Under the pieces are notes generated by a model. That model made no database searches. It saw only the letters and a list, made by a program, of their open reading frames with translations, and was not told the DNA's origin. From Clostridia bacterium (GTDB lineage: Bacteria > Bacillota > Clostridia > Christensenellales > Aristaeellaceae), in contig JAFUXH010000157.1 of the NCBI GenBank assembly GCA_017470945.1, forward strand, positions 1-64,000: DNA of 64,000 nucleotides, given 5' to 3'. The position numbers and the translations under genes were made by a program. Below are positions 1-8,427 of the stretch, piece by piece; the stretch's first letter is position 1; every line of letters starts with the position of its first letter.

Positions 1-2082
1 ATCATCACGGATTTTGTCAAGACCAGGTTTCCGGACAGCGAACTCACGTTTTTTGAGGATCGGGATAAATCGGGCTATACCTTTGAACAGCGGCCGGGGT
101 ACCAGGAGATGCGGCAGCAGCTGATGGCGCACCGGCTGGATATCCTGGTGGTCAAGGATTTTTCCCGCTTCTCCCGCCGAAACAGCCGAGGGCTGGTGGA
201 GCTGGAGGATTTGCGGGACGCTGGCATCCGCATCATTTCGATTGGCGATGGCGTGGACTATCCCAACGACAATGACTGGCTGAAAATCCAATTTCAGTTT
301 CTGATCAATGAAATGCCGGTCACCGATACTTCCAAGAAGGTGCGGGCGGTGGTCAAGCGCCGCCAGGAGGACGGCAAATGGATCTGCGCCGCGCCTTACG
401 GCTATATCGTCAACGCTCGGCAGGAATTTGAGATTGTCCCCACGGAAGCGGAGATCGTGCGCAAAATCTTTCAGTTGTACATCGAAGGCTGGGGCTATAA
501 GCGCATTGCCAATTACCTGACTGACGCGCACATTCCCACGCCCCGGATGGAGGAACGCACGCGGGCGGAAGCCCAGGGGAAGGATTACCATCGGGAGGTG
601 AAGCCGGTCTGGGCCATCGTAACGGTGCAGGGCATCCTGCAAAACGATTTCTATATCGGCACCCTGCGGCAGGGCAAGTATTTCCGCAAAAAGATCAACG
701 GCAAGGATGTGCGGCGGGATGTTGACGAGCATATCGTGATCGAGAATCACCACCAGCCCATTATCGATTACCGCACCTTTGCCACCGCCCGGGCGCTGCT
801 GGAAAAGCGAACGACCAGCGATTACCGCGGCATCAAGAAATATGAAAACAACTATACAGGATTCTTGAAATGTGGGGACTGCGGTTCGCCCATGTTCACC
901 ATGAGCAAGCCGGGCAGCCAGGATGCCTATCGCTGCGGCCTGTATCACCGGCGGGGATTGAAGGGCTGCACCAGCCATTTTGTCAAAACGGCCACCCTGG
1001 ATCAGGTGCTGAAAACCTATCTTCGCATGGTGCGGGATAATTCCCAGGCCATGCTGGACAGGCTCAACGCCGATATTCAGAAGCAGGATGACGATTTACA
1101 GGAAACGGCGGTCAGCGTCACCCATTTGCAGGAAGCGCTGGAAAATTTGCAGGAGGAGCTGAAAGCCACCAAGCGCCAGCGGGTGCGGGATCTGATGAAG
1201 CACCCGGAGCAGGAAGCGCTGCTGGAGGAAACCTACGACGAAATGGAAACCGATCTGGTGAACCGGATTGCAGGCTTGCAGGCCCAAATCACCCTGACGG
1301 AGGACAAGCGCAACTTGATCATCCGGGTAAACCGCAAAGCAAAAACGGCCATGGAGGTCTTTGACGACATCCTGAACAAGGATCACCTGGATTCCAGAGA
1401 CCTGAACCTGATCATCGATCAGATCATTGTTTATGAAGATCATATCGACGTAAAGCTCAAGGCCGATATTGATATGCTGCTCAAAACCGGCGAATTGCCA
1501 AGCGGCCAGGAGGAGGACGTCGTAAATTTTAACCGGGGCACGGAAGGCCAGGTCATTATTGTTCAGCGGGCGATTCACCAGCGGGACAAAGCTTTCCGTG
1601 TCAATACCATCAGCGAGGGTGACCCGCTGGAAATTTACACCGATCGGGATGGAGAAGTGATTTTAAAGAAGTATTCGCCCATCGGGGAGATGTCGTCCTT
1701 TGCCAAGGATTACACGGAATCGCTGTTCCGTTCCCTGGGGCATATCGCCTGCATCGTGGATCGGGATCAGGTGGTGGCGGCCAGCGGGGTGAGCAAAAAG
1801 GAATTGTGGGATAAGCCCATCAGCCCTGACCTGGAAAGCGCCATTCAGGCCCGGCAGACCGTGACCGGCAGCCGCACGGGCGGGGGCAAGATCGTGCCCG
1901 TGACCAACGAGGAGGACGTATCCGGCTACACGGCCCAGGTGGTGTCGCCCATCATCGCGGATGGGGAGGCCATCGGCGCGGTGCTGCTGTTGTCCCGGGA
2001 GCAGGGGGCAAGGATGGGGGATACCGAAGTGAAGGTGGCGGAAACGGCGGCCGGCATCGTGGGCCGGCAGATGGAACAGTAA
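1..2082 (+). CDS. Large serine recombinase fused in frame to the SpoVT C-terminal region (5' partial)
   Basis: The frame is open from base 1, so the gene begins left of the window; the first internal Met is at 109. The N-terminal part is a resolvase domain (VKDFSRFSRRN and a QFLINEM helix). It is followed by a Recombinase domain, a Cys4 zinc ribbon (CGDCG at about 890, later CGLYHRRGLKGC), a coiled coil and a DUF4368-like tail ending near 1550, as in TndX/TnpX-type transposon recombinases. The catalytic serine lies outside the window. From about 1615 the protein changes to SpoVT: EGDPLEIYTDRDGEVILKKYSPI is the second half of the AbrB-type DNA-binding domain, followed by the GAF domain that ends in AAGIVGRQMEQ. 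Only the first ~25 residues of SpoVT are missing. I infer integration of a mobile element inside spoVT, with the recombinase reading through the right junction. A fixed domain fusion is the alternative. Confidence 0.9.
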   Translation: MITDFVKTRFPDSELTFFEDRDKSGYTFEQRPGYQEMRQQLMAHRLDILVVKDFSRFSRRNSRGLVELEDLRDAGIRIISIGDGVDYPNDNDWLKIQFQFLINEMPVTDTSKKVRAVVKRRQEDGKWICAAPYGYIVNARQEFEIVPTEAEIVRKIFQLYIEGWGYKRIANYLTDAHIPTPRMEERTRAEAQGKDYHREVKPVWAIVTVQGILQNDFYIGTLRQGKYFRKKINGKDVRRDVDEHIVIENHHQPIIDYRTFATARALLEKRTTSDYRGIKKYENNYTGFLKCGDCGSPMFTMSKPGSQDAYRCGLYHRRGLKGCTSHFVKTATLDQVLKTYLRMVRDNSQAMLDRLNADIQKQDDDLQETAVSVTHLQEALENLQEELKATKRQRVRDLMKHPEQEALLEETYDEMETDLVNRIAGLQAQITLTEDKRNLIIRVNRKAKTAMEVFDDILNKDHLDSRDLNLIIDQIIVYEDHIDVKLKADIDMLLKTGELPSGQEEDVVNFNRGTEGQVIIVQRAIHQRDKAFRVNTISEGDPLEIYTDRDGEVILKKYSPIGEMSSFAKDYTESLFRSLGHIACIVDRDQVVAASGVSKKELWDKPISPDLESAIQARQTVTGSRTGGGKIVPVTNEEDVSGYTAQVVSPIIADGEAIGAVLLLSREQGARMGDTEVKVAETAAGIVGRQMEQ
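1590..1620 (+). other. Probable recombinase/spoVT junction (candidate right attachment site)
   Basis: The protein switches from recombinase tail to SpoVT sequence in this stretch; EGDPLEI of SpoVT starts at 1615. If the element is a serine-recombinase-integrated ICE or transposon, the crossover core should lie here and reappear at the left end of the element, next to the missing N-terminal part of spoVT. The core itself cannot be defined from one junction. Confidence 0.5.
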
Positions 2083-2100
2083 ACAGCATGCATCATGAAG

Positions 2101-2135
2101 CGGCCCGGAAGTCGAAAATGCTTCCGGGCCGTTTC
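2101..2135 (+). terminator. Rho-independent terminator after the recombinase-SpoVT gene
   Basis: An 11 bp perfect stem (CGGCCCGGAAG / CTTCCGGGCCG) with a 9 nt loop is followed by a short TTT run, 19 bases after the stop codon. Confidence 0.75.
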
Positions 2136-2274
2136 ATCGCGTCGGCCAGACCGACGCTTCCGGGGAAAGTGAAGGATCGTTTTTTCATATGGAACGCGTG
2201 GAAGGATCGCCGCAGAATACCGGGCGGCAAACACTGCTGTCCAGGCAGAAAGAAAGCGGGAGGCACGTCAGGAA

Positions 2275-2916
2275 TTACAGGAAGGCTTCCTTCAGCGCCT
2301 GGACGCGGCGGACGATGGAGCGCTCAAACGCTTCGTCCGACAGGGCGGGATCCCGGGTGGATCGCCAGAGAGCGCAGGGCAATCGATCGCACGACGCGCA
2401 GGAAGTGAACCGGTGCTTTTGCACGGCGCAGGCGTAGAGGGGACAGGCTTTTCCCTCCGGCGCGTGGAACACCCGGCCGCAGGCGGCGTTGCACCCCGCG
2501 CAGATCGAACCGTGCAGCGGGCACGCGGCGCAATCGGCCCCGCAGCAGGAGAGGCCCGCGATCTCCCGCTGTTTTTTCTTGGAAAAACCGGCCAGCACCA
2601 GGGCGTAGGATCGGTCCAGCAACGCCCGCAGCACTGCGTCGGGCACTTGGCCGTCGGGCCGGATGGAATTCCAGCACTGCTTGTTGCTGTAATAGCCGGG
2701 AATGATATCGGCGTACTGCCGGCGGTAGAATTCGCCCCGGTCGGGCTCCAGCTTCAGGTTGATGTAATAGGGCTGGTCGTTTTGATCCAGCAGCACGGCA
2801 GCGAACATTTTCCCGCCCACGTGGTAGCGGATCCAGTTCCAATCGGGCTGCAGATCCTTGGTGACGCCGCGCTTGGCCAGCAGGAATTCGTCGATCCAGG
2901 GGTAGCGCATGGGCAA
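2275..2916 (-). CDS. MmcQ/YjbR-like protein with C-terminal Cys-rich DUF3795-type domain
   Basis: The product is 213 residues. About residues 1-110 match the MmcQ/YjbR family (CyaY-like fold): start MRYPWIDEFLLAKRG, then a YYINLKLEPD segment and an IIPGYYSNKQCWNSI segment typical of the family. The C-terminal 90 residues hold about 14 cysteines in CxxC-like pairs (CCGADCAAC, CAGCNAAC, CASCDRLPC), as in DUF3795 proteins, and probably bind zinc. It follows the GyrI-like gene on the same strand with a 19 base gap, so the two are probably one transcript. The molecular function of both families is unknown. The alternative start MRYP is two codons downstream. Confidence 0.75.
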   Translation of the reverse strand: MPMRYPWIDEFLLAKRGVTKDLQPDWNWIRYHVGGKMFAAVLLDQNDQPYYINLKLEPDRGEFYRRQYADIIPGYYSNKQCWNSIRPDGQVPDAVLRALLDRSYALVLAGFSKKKQREIAGLSCCGADCAACPLHGSICAGCNAACGRVFHAPEGKACPLYACAVQKHRFTSCASCDRLPCALWRSTRDPALSDEAFERSIVRRVQALKEAFL

Positions 2917-2935
2917 ACCTCCTCTTTCCTTCGTA

Positions 2936-3568
2936 TCACAGGGGCGCGACGGGCAGCCGGATCACGGTGCGCCATTTTTCGGGCGGCACTTTTCGGGCGT
3001 CGGACAGGTAAATTTCGTGGTGTCGGCGCGCAGAGCTTAAATCAACGCGGTACCCCATGGCCTGGGCGTATTGACGCATGGATTCAATGGACGCGCCTTC
3101 CGTGTCGAAGGGGCCCACGTGCAGCATTTGCACGCACTGGCCTTCCGCCGCGAAGAAAAGCTCCGCCAGGCCGCCGTCGATCTTTTTCTTTTCCGCCGCC
3201 CGCTCCACGGCCCAGCGGAATTCCGCCTCGGTGACGAAATCCGGCAGGCGGATCATGGCGATCCACTGAAAGGCCGCTTTGTCGGTCAAATCGACGGCTT
3301 CTTCGTTTTCCTGCCACCACAACCCTTCCAGGGGCGGCACCACGAAGTCGAAGTAACCATCCATGGCATGGTCGCCGCGCTTGCTCATTTTGACGGTGAA
3401 GGCCACGGCGTACAGCACGCTGACGGCCCGTTGGAAGGCGCCGCCCGCCCGGTTGGGGTCGCCCCGGCCCCGCACGGCCACGTAGCGCATGGGCGGCACG
3501 GTAACGATCTCGGGTTTCCGGGGCGGCAGGTAAAATTCCTTCCATTCTTTTTTGAAATCAAACGCCAT
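2936..3568 (-). CDS. GyrI-like small-molecule-binding domain protein
   Basis: The product is about 210 residues and matches stand-alone GyrI-like (SBM domain) proteins: MAFDFKKEWKEFYLPPRKP at the start, the MRYVAVRGRGDPN motif, and VVPPLEGLWW in the middle. Members bind hydrophobic ligands, and some hydrolyse cyclopropanoid toxins; the ligand here cannot be inferred. The ATG at 3568 is 11 bases after an AAGGGGG ribosome site. A GTG at 3580 is in frame but lies directly against that site, so the ATG is preferred. It sits upstream of the MmcQ-like gene and next to a WYL regulator on the same strand. Confidence 0.8.
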   Translation of the reverse strand: MAFDFKKEWKEFYLPPRKPEIVTVPPMRYVAVRGRGDPNRAGGAFQRAVSVLYAVAFTVKMSKRGDHAMDGYFDFVVPPLEGLWWQENEEAVDLTDKAAFQWIAMIRLPDFVTEAEFRWAVERAAEKKKIDGGLAELFFAAEGQCVQMLHVGPFDTEGASIESMRQYAQAMGYRVDLSSARRHHEIYLSDARKVPPEKWRTVIRLPVAPL

Positions 3569-3631
3569 AGGGTCATCCACCCCCTTCTCAGGATGCCCTT
3601 ATCGTAGCAGATGAAACAGGACAGGTGCATG

Positions 3632-4537
3632 TCATGATTGATGCGCGGCGGCGATTTTTTCGCCGATTTTTATTAATTCCTGCCGCAGCGCCCGGGGCTC
3701 CAGCAATTCCGCCTCGCCCTGGAACGACAGCAGCCACGACATGATGCTGTCCCGATCGGTAAAGCCGTGGGTGAAAAGGCAGGAGCCGTCGCTTTGCACG
3801 GTAAAGGAGGCATCGCCGTATTCCTCGATCAGCCGCCATTTGTACGCGCCGGATACCCGGGCGGTAACGCGATAATGTTCCGGAAACACCCGTTCGTTGG
3901 ATAAATCGGGCATATCGACGGGCCGCGGCGTATAGGGGCCGGCCACGGCCAGGGCGGTCATGCGGTTCAGCTTGAACAGCCGCATGGCTGCCCGCTGCGC
4001 GCACCAGCCCCACACATACCAGCTGCTCCACTGAAAAATCAGGAAATAGGGCTCGATTTCCCGGTCGCTTTCCCCGGTGGGGGAGGCATAGTGAAAGCGC
4101 ACGCGCCGACGGGCGTCGATGGCCCCGTGAATGATTTCGATTTTCTCCGCCAAGCTGGCCTTGTACCAGGACGCCAGGTCGATCAGGATATGATTGTCCC
4201 CCGGCAGCATGTGAGAAGCCCCCGCCTGCATTTTTTCCATCAGCTGGGCGTAGCGGCGGGTGCCGCTGACGCTGTCCAGGCTGCGAAGGCCGGCCAGGAT
4301 GGCCTGCATATCGCCGCTGGTCAGCAGGGCCCGATCGATCCGGTAGCCCGCCATGATGGAAATGCCTCCGTTTTTCCCCTGGCTGGTGCGAAGGGGGATG
4401 CCGGCCTGGCACAGGGTGTCGATATCCCGGCTGATGGTGCGGCGGGACACCTCGAAGGTGCGGGCCAATTCCGGGGCGGTGACCTGATCCTTTTGCAGCA
4501 GGATCGACAAAATGCCGATCAAACGGTCGATTTTCAT
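3632..4537 (-). CDS. WYL-domain transcriptional regulator (YafY type)
   Basis: The product is 301 residues. Residues 1-60 form a DeoR/HTH_11 helix-turn-helix (MKIDRLIGILSILLQKDQVT, SRRTISRDIDTL), followed by a WYL ligand-sensing domain around residues 130-290 (the signature here reads SSWYVWGWC). WYL regulators respond to nucleotides, oligonucleotides or other small ligands; the target here is not known. The ATG at 4537 has a GGAG site 8 bases upstream and is preferred over an in-frame start at 4600. The gene is divergent from trpS and reads toward the GyrI/MmcQ pair, which it may control. Confidence 0.85.
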   Translation of the reverse strand: MKIDRLIGILSILLQKDQVTAPELARTFEVSRRTISRDIDTLCQAGIPLRTSQGKNGGISIMAGYRIDRALLTSGDMQAILAGLRSLDSVSGTRRYAQLMEKMQAGASHMLPGDNHILIDLASWYKASLAEKIEIIHGAIDARRRVRFHYASPTGESDREIEPYFLIFQWSSWYVWGWCAQRAAMRLFKLNRMTALAVAGPYTPRPVDMPDLSNERVFPEHYRVTARVSGAYKWRLIEEYGDASFTVQSDGSCLFTHGFTDRDSIMSWLLSFQGEAELLEPRALRQELIKIGEKIAAAHQS

Positions 4538-4649
4538 GGGAACGCTCCAATCGCGGCAGATTTGTGCCGTGATTATAGCACAGACGGGGAAAACCGGCAA
4601 TCGGAAAGGGGGAGAAAAGTCCCGCAGTGGAAATCGGGGCTATTGATTC

Positions 4650-4678
4650 TTTACACTGCCGGGGAATTATGTTATAAT
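4650..4678 (+). promoter_or_regulatory. Sigma-A promoter for trpS
   Basis: TTTACA (4650-4655) and TATAAT (4673-4678) are separated by exactly 17 bp, and the ribosome site of trpS starts about 17 bases downstream. The untranslated leader is too short for a T-box. Confidence 0.8.
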
Positions 4679-4711
4679 TTTACAAGATTCTTTTGAAGGG
4701 GATGGATTTTG

Positions 4712-5719
4712 ATGGAAAACGCTGTTCAGGAAAAGCGCAAGGTCGTTTTTTCGGGCATTCAGCCCTCTGGCAATATTACGCTGGGCAATTACATCGGCGC
4801 GCTGCGCAATTTTTCTTTGTTTGACGACGCGGACTGCCTGTATTGCATGGCCGACCTGCACACCCTCACCGTGCGGCAGAACCCGGCGGAATTGCGCAAG
4901 CGCACGGCGTCCCTGGCGGCCATTTACGTGGCCTGCGGCCTGGACCCTGAAAAAAATATCATCTATTGCCAAAGCCATGTGCCGGCTCACGCCGAATTGG
5001 CCTGGATCCTGAATTGCTACACCTACATGGGCGAATTGAACCGCATGACTCAATTCAAGGATAAAAGCCAGAAGCATGCCGATAATATCAACGCCGGGCT
5101 GTTTGCATACCCGGTACTGATGGCCAGCGACATCCTGCTGTATCAAACCAATCTGGTGCCGGTGGGCGGCGATCAGAAGCAGCACGTGGAAATCTGCCGG
5201 GATATCGCCCAGCGGTTCAATGGGATATACGGCGACGTGTTCACTATCCCGGAGCCCTACATTCCCAAAGCCACGGCCAGGATCATGAGCCTAGCGGAGC
5301 CCACGAAGAAAATGAGCAAATCCGACCCGGAGGATACCTTCATCGCCGTTCTGGATAAGCCCGACGATATCCGCCGGAAGCTGAAGCGCGCCGTTACCGA
5401 CAGCGACGGGGACATCCGCTTCGACCCGGAAAGCAAGCCCGGCGTCAGCAACCTGCTCACCATCCTGAGCGTGCTGCGCAAGGAGGATATGGATCAGACG
5501 GTGCAATCCCTGCAGGGGCTGGGCTATGGCGCGCTGAAGGAAGCGGTGACCGAGGCGGTGATCGCCGAATTGACGCCCATTCAGGAAAAATACAACGCCA
5601 TCATCGCCGACAAGGAAGGGCTGAATAGCATGCTGAAGCGCAACGCCGAGCGGGCCCAGTATCTGGCCGGCCGCACGCTGCGGAAGGTGTACAAAAAGGT
5701 AGGCCTGTATCAGCTGTGA
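4712..5719 (+). CDS. trpS: Tryptophan--tRNA ligase
   Basis: This is a class I aminoacyl-tRNA synthetase of 335 residues, the usual bacterial length, that charges tRNA-Trp. The HIGH-like segment NITLGNYIGA lies near residue 20 and the KMSKS loop (KKMSKSDPEDT) near residue 200; GIQPSGN at the N terminus is characteristic of TrpS. The ATG at 4712 follows an AAGGGG site by 10 bases; a TTG immediately before it is also in frame. The downstream hydrolase begins 11 bases after the stop, so the genes may be co-transcribed. Confidence 0.97.
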   Translation: MENAVQEKRKVVFSGIQPSGNITLGNYIGALRNFSLFDDADCLYCMADLHTLTVRQNPAELRKRTASLAAIYVACGLDPEKNIIYCQSHVPAHAELAWILNCYTYMGELNRMTQFKDKSQKHADNINAGLFAYPVLMASDILLYQTNLVPVGGDQKQHVEICRDIAQRFNGIYGDVFTIPEPYIPKATARIMSLAEPTKKMSKSDPEDTFIAVLDKPDDIRRKLKRAVTDSDGDIRFDPESKPGVSNLLTILSVLRKEDMDQTVQSLQGLGYGALKEAVTEAVIAELTPIQEKYNAIIADKEGLNSMLKRNAERAQYLAGRTLRKVYKKVGLYQL

Positions 5720-5730
5720 GGGAAAGCGGC

Positions 5731-6591
5731 ATGAAATATCGCGTGTGGCACACGGAAGGGCAGCCCAGGGCCATCGTGCAGATCGTGCACGGGATGGCGG
5801 AGTATATCGACCGATATGATCGGCCTGCCAGGGCGTTGAATGAGGCAGGCTATTTGGTGGTGGGCCGCAATCATCGGGGCCACGGCCCGGAAGCGGACAC
5901 GCTGGGCTATTTTGCCGAAGAAAATGGCTGGGGCCTTTTGATCGAGGATGCCCATGCTGTGAGCGTCGACATCAAAAAGCAATACCCGGGCGTACCTTTC
6001 TTCCTGCTGGGCCATTCCATGGGCAGCTTTGTGGCCCGGGAATATGTCCTGCGCTACGCCGATGAATTGGATGGCTTGATTCTGTCCGGCACTGGTTTTT
6101 ATCCCAAGCCGCTGTGCGCCGCGGGCAGGCTGATGGCCAAGCTGTCGCCGAAAAAGAAGCCGGCGAAGCTGGTGGACAAGATCGCCTTCTCGGGCAACAA
6201 CAAGCCCTTCGCCCCGGGCCGCACCGGCTTTGAATGGCTGAGCCGGGACGAAAAAGAGGTGGATAAGTACGTGGCCGATCCCCTGTGCGGCTTTTGCTTT
6301 ACCGGCTCCGCCTTTGCCGATTTCTTCGGCGGCTTGATGGCCCTGACGGACGAAAGCCGCCTGGCCGCCATGCCCAAGGATTTGCCTGTGTACTTCATGT
6401 CCGGCGAAAATGACCCGGTGGGGCAGATGGGCGAAGGGGTTCAAAAGGTAGCGGCGCAGTTCCAAAAGGCGGGTATGCGGGACGTGACCGTGAAGCTGTA
6501 TCGGGATGCCCGGCATGAGCTGTTCAACGAGCTCAACCGGGACGAGGTGACGGCTGATTTGATCACCTGGCTGGATGAAAAAAACAAATAA
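5731..6591 (+). CDS. Alpha/beta hydrolase, monoacylglycerol lipase-like
   Basis: The product is 286 residues with no signal peptide. It has the lysophospholipase/monoglyceride lipase pattern: oxyanion-side HGMAEYIDRYD, NHRGHG, and the nucleophile elbow GHSMGS (Ser96). The acid is probably in GENDPVG and the histidine in DARHELFNE near the C terminus. The substrate is unknown, but glycerolipid or another ester is likely. The ATG has a GAGGG site overlapping the trpS stop codon, which indicates translation in the trpS transcript. Confidence 0.88.
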   Translation: MKYRVWHTEGQPRAIVQIVHGMAEYIDRYDRPARALNEAGYLVVGRNHRGHGPEADTLGYFAEENGWGLLIEDAHAVSVDIKKQYPGVPFFLLGHSMGSFVAREYVLRYADELDGLILSGTGFYPKPLCAAGRLMAKLSPKKKPAKLVDKIAFSGNNKPFAPGRTGFEWLSRDEKEVDKYVADPLCGFCFTGSAFADFFGGLMALTDESRLAAMPKDLPVYFMSGENDPVGQMGEGVQKVAAQFQKAGMRDVTVKLYRDARHELFNELNRDEVTADLITWLDEKNK

Positions 6592-6606
6592 TAAAGGAAA
6601 ACAAGG

Positions 6607-7071
6607 ATGCTGGGAAAACCGGAGAATGGCTGGGCGCTGTTCCAACTGGGCAGCGAGGAAACGGCCTATGATTTGAGCTACCTGACCGACGTGGCCCTGG
6701 ATTGGCTTTCCCAAGCCATTCACGGGCTGAAGACGATGGATGTGTTTTCCGTGCACGGCTATTGCGAGCCGGGACGGATGGTGTGCACCGTCAGCTTCTG
6801 GTGCTGCTATGTGATCTTTGAGGAGGATGACCGCGCCCCCGCCTGCCATGACGTGCGCCAAATCCACGTGAGCATGCTGGATTTTTGCCGGGCCCTGCAC
6901 AGGGATATTTCGGAAAACCTGGATGCCTGGGTGAATTGGAACGGCGACGTGGAGGAGGATGAAGCCGCCGCCGGCAAACGGCGGAGCGAAATCCAGCAGA
7001 AACTGGATGAATTGAAACAATGGATCAACGAAACAGCGGAGGATTTTGGAGAGGGCTGCTGTTTCATCTGA
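6607..7071 (+). CDS. Hypothetical protein, 154 residues
   Basis: I do not recognise this protein. It is acidic, has no signal peptide and no clear membrane segment, and contains clustered Trp/Cys residues (SFWCCYVIF near residue 60). The C-terminal half carries a charged helix (KRRSEIQQKLDELKQW) likely to be coiled. It starts 15 bases after the hydrolase, with an AAGGA site, so it is probably in the same transcript. Confidence 0.65.
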   Translation: MLGKPENGWALFQLGSEETAYDLSYLTDVALDWLSQAIHGLKTMDVFSVHGYCEPGRMVCTVSFWCCYVIFEEDDRAPACHDVRQIHVSMLDFCRALHRDISENLDAWVNWNGDVEEDEAAAGKRRSEIQQKLDELKQWINETAEDFGEGCCFI

Positions 7072-7099
7072 TGACAGAAAGACGACGAGGTGATTTTTG

Positions 7100-8053
7100 A
7101 TGCTGCCTTATTCCGGCGATATTACCCAGGTACACGGCATCCGCGTGGGGCAGACCCAGAGCGAATCTGGCAAAACGGGCGTGACGGTGGTGCTGTGCCG
7201 GAAGGAGGGGGCCGTGGGCGGCGTATCCGTCCGCGGGGCGGCCCCGGGTACCCGGGAAACCGATTTGCTGCGCCCCGGCAACCTGGTGGAGCGGGTGAAC
7301 GCCGTGGTGCTTTCCGGCGGCAGCGCCTTTGGCCTGGACGCGGCGGGCGGCGTGATGCGCTATCTGGAGCAGATGGACTGCGGCATGGATATGGGCGTGG
7401 CCCGGGTGCCCATCGTGCCCGCGGCGGTGCTGTATGATTTGAACGTGGGGGATCCTCACATCCGCCCCGATGCGGCCATGGGCCGGTCGGCCTGCATGGC
7501 GGCCAATAAGGCGCTGCAGCAGGGCCGCTTTGGCGCGGGGGCCGGGGCCACCGTGGGCAAATTGGTGCCCGGCGCCGTGCCCCAGGAAAGCGGTGTGGGC
7601 TCCGCCTCCATCACCCTGCCCGAGGGCGTGACGGTGGGGGCTTTGGTGGCGGTGAACGCCGTGGGCGACGTATATCACCCCGAAACGGGGGAGGTGCTGG
7701 GTTGCGCCCATATGCCCGATGGCACGCCTGTGCTGGCGGAGGGGCTTTTGTACGGCCACGCCCCCGCCCCGCAGCAGATCCGCATTCCCGCCCCCGGCAG
7801 CAACACCACCATCGGCGTGGTGGCGGTGGATTGCAAATTGACCAAGGAACAGGCCAATCGCCTGGCGGATGTGAGCCACGACGGCCTGGCCCGCACCGTG
7901 CGCCCGGTGCATACCCAGATGGATGGGGACACCCTGTTTGCCGTGGCCACGGGCCGCAGCGAAACCGAAGTGAACTTTGTGAAGCTGTGCGCCGCGGCGG
8001 CGGAGGTAACGGCCCGGGCCATCGCCAACGCCCTGTATTTCGCAAAGCTATGA
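7100..8053 (+). CDS. P1 (S58) family peptidase, DmpA/BapA-like
   Basis: The product is 317 residues and matches the DmpA/BapA N-terminal-nucleophile hydrolases: ITQVHGIRVGQ at the start, LSGGSAFGLDAAGGVMRYLE in the middle, and PGSNTTIGVVA at residues 232-242, where the precursor is normally cleaved to expose a Ser/Thr nucleophile (S234 to T237 here). Family members are aminopeptidases acting on D-amino-acid or beta-amino-acid amides. The ATG at 7100 is 9 bases after GACGAGG. Its stop codon overlaps the acpS start (ATGA), so the two genes are translationally coupled. Confidence 0.9.
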   Translation: MLPYSGDITQVHGIRVGQTQSESGKTGVTVVLCRKEGAVGGVSVRGAAPGTRETDLLRPGNLVERVNAVVLSGGSAFGLDAAGGVMRYLEQMDCGMDMGVARVPIVPAAVLYDLNVGDPHIRPDAAMGRSACMAANKALQQGRFGAGAGATVGKLVPGAVPQESGVGSASITLPEGVTVGALVAVNAVGDVYHPETGEVLGCAHMPDGTPVLAEGLLYGHAPAPQQIRIPAPGSNTTIGVVAVDCKLTKEQANRLADVSHDGLARTVRPVHTQMDGDTLFAVATGRSETEVNFVKLCAAAAEVTARAIANALYFAKL

Positions 8054-8427
8054 TCGCGGGCGTGGGGCTGGATGTGTGCGATATCGCGCGGATGGAGCGC
8101 CTGCTGCAGGACGGCAGGTTCCTTTCGCGCTTTTTTAGCGCCGAGGAGCAAAGCTATGTTTCCGCCAAGGGCGTATCATCCGCCCAGACGGCGGCGGGCA
8201 TTTACGCCGCCAAGGAGGCGCTGACGAAGGCGCTGGGCCGTGGCATCGTCAGCGGCCAATTGGCTGATATCTGCGTGCTGCACGATGAGTATGGCGCGCC
8301 GTATTACGAGCTGCGGGGGACCTACGCCGCCCTGGCGGCCCAGCGGGGCGTTCGCCGGGTGCATCTTTCCATCAGCCACGATGGCGGCGTGGCGGCGGCC
8401 GTCGCCATAGCGGAAGGGGAGGATTGA
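8050..8427 (+). CDS. acpS: Holo-[acyl-carrier-protein] synthase
   Basis: This 125-residue 4'-phosphopantetheinyl transferase moves the CoA arm onto acyl carrier protein. GVGLDVCDIARMERLL gives the metal-binding Asp, YAAKEALTKALG is the second signature, and FSAEEQSY is typical of AcpS. The start overlaps the stop of the peptidase gene by ATGA, and the next gene (nnr) follows directly with no gap. The acpS-nnr order is common in Firmicutes. Confidence 0.95.
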   Translation: MIAGVGLDVCDIARMERLLQDGRFLSRFFSAEEQSYVSAKGVSSAQTAAGIYAAKEALTKALGRGIVSGQLADICVLHDEYGAPYYELRGTYAALAAQRGVRRVHLSISHDGGVAAAVAIAEGED

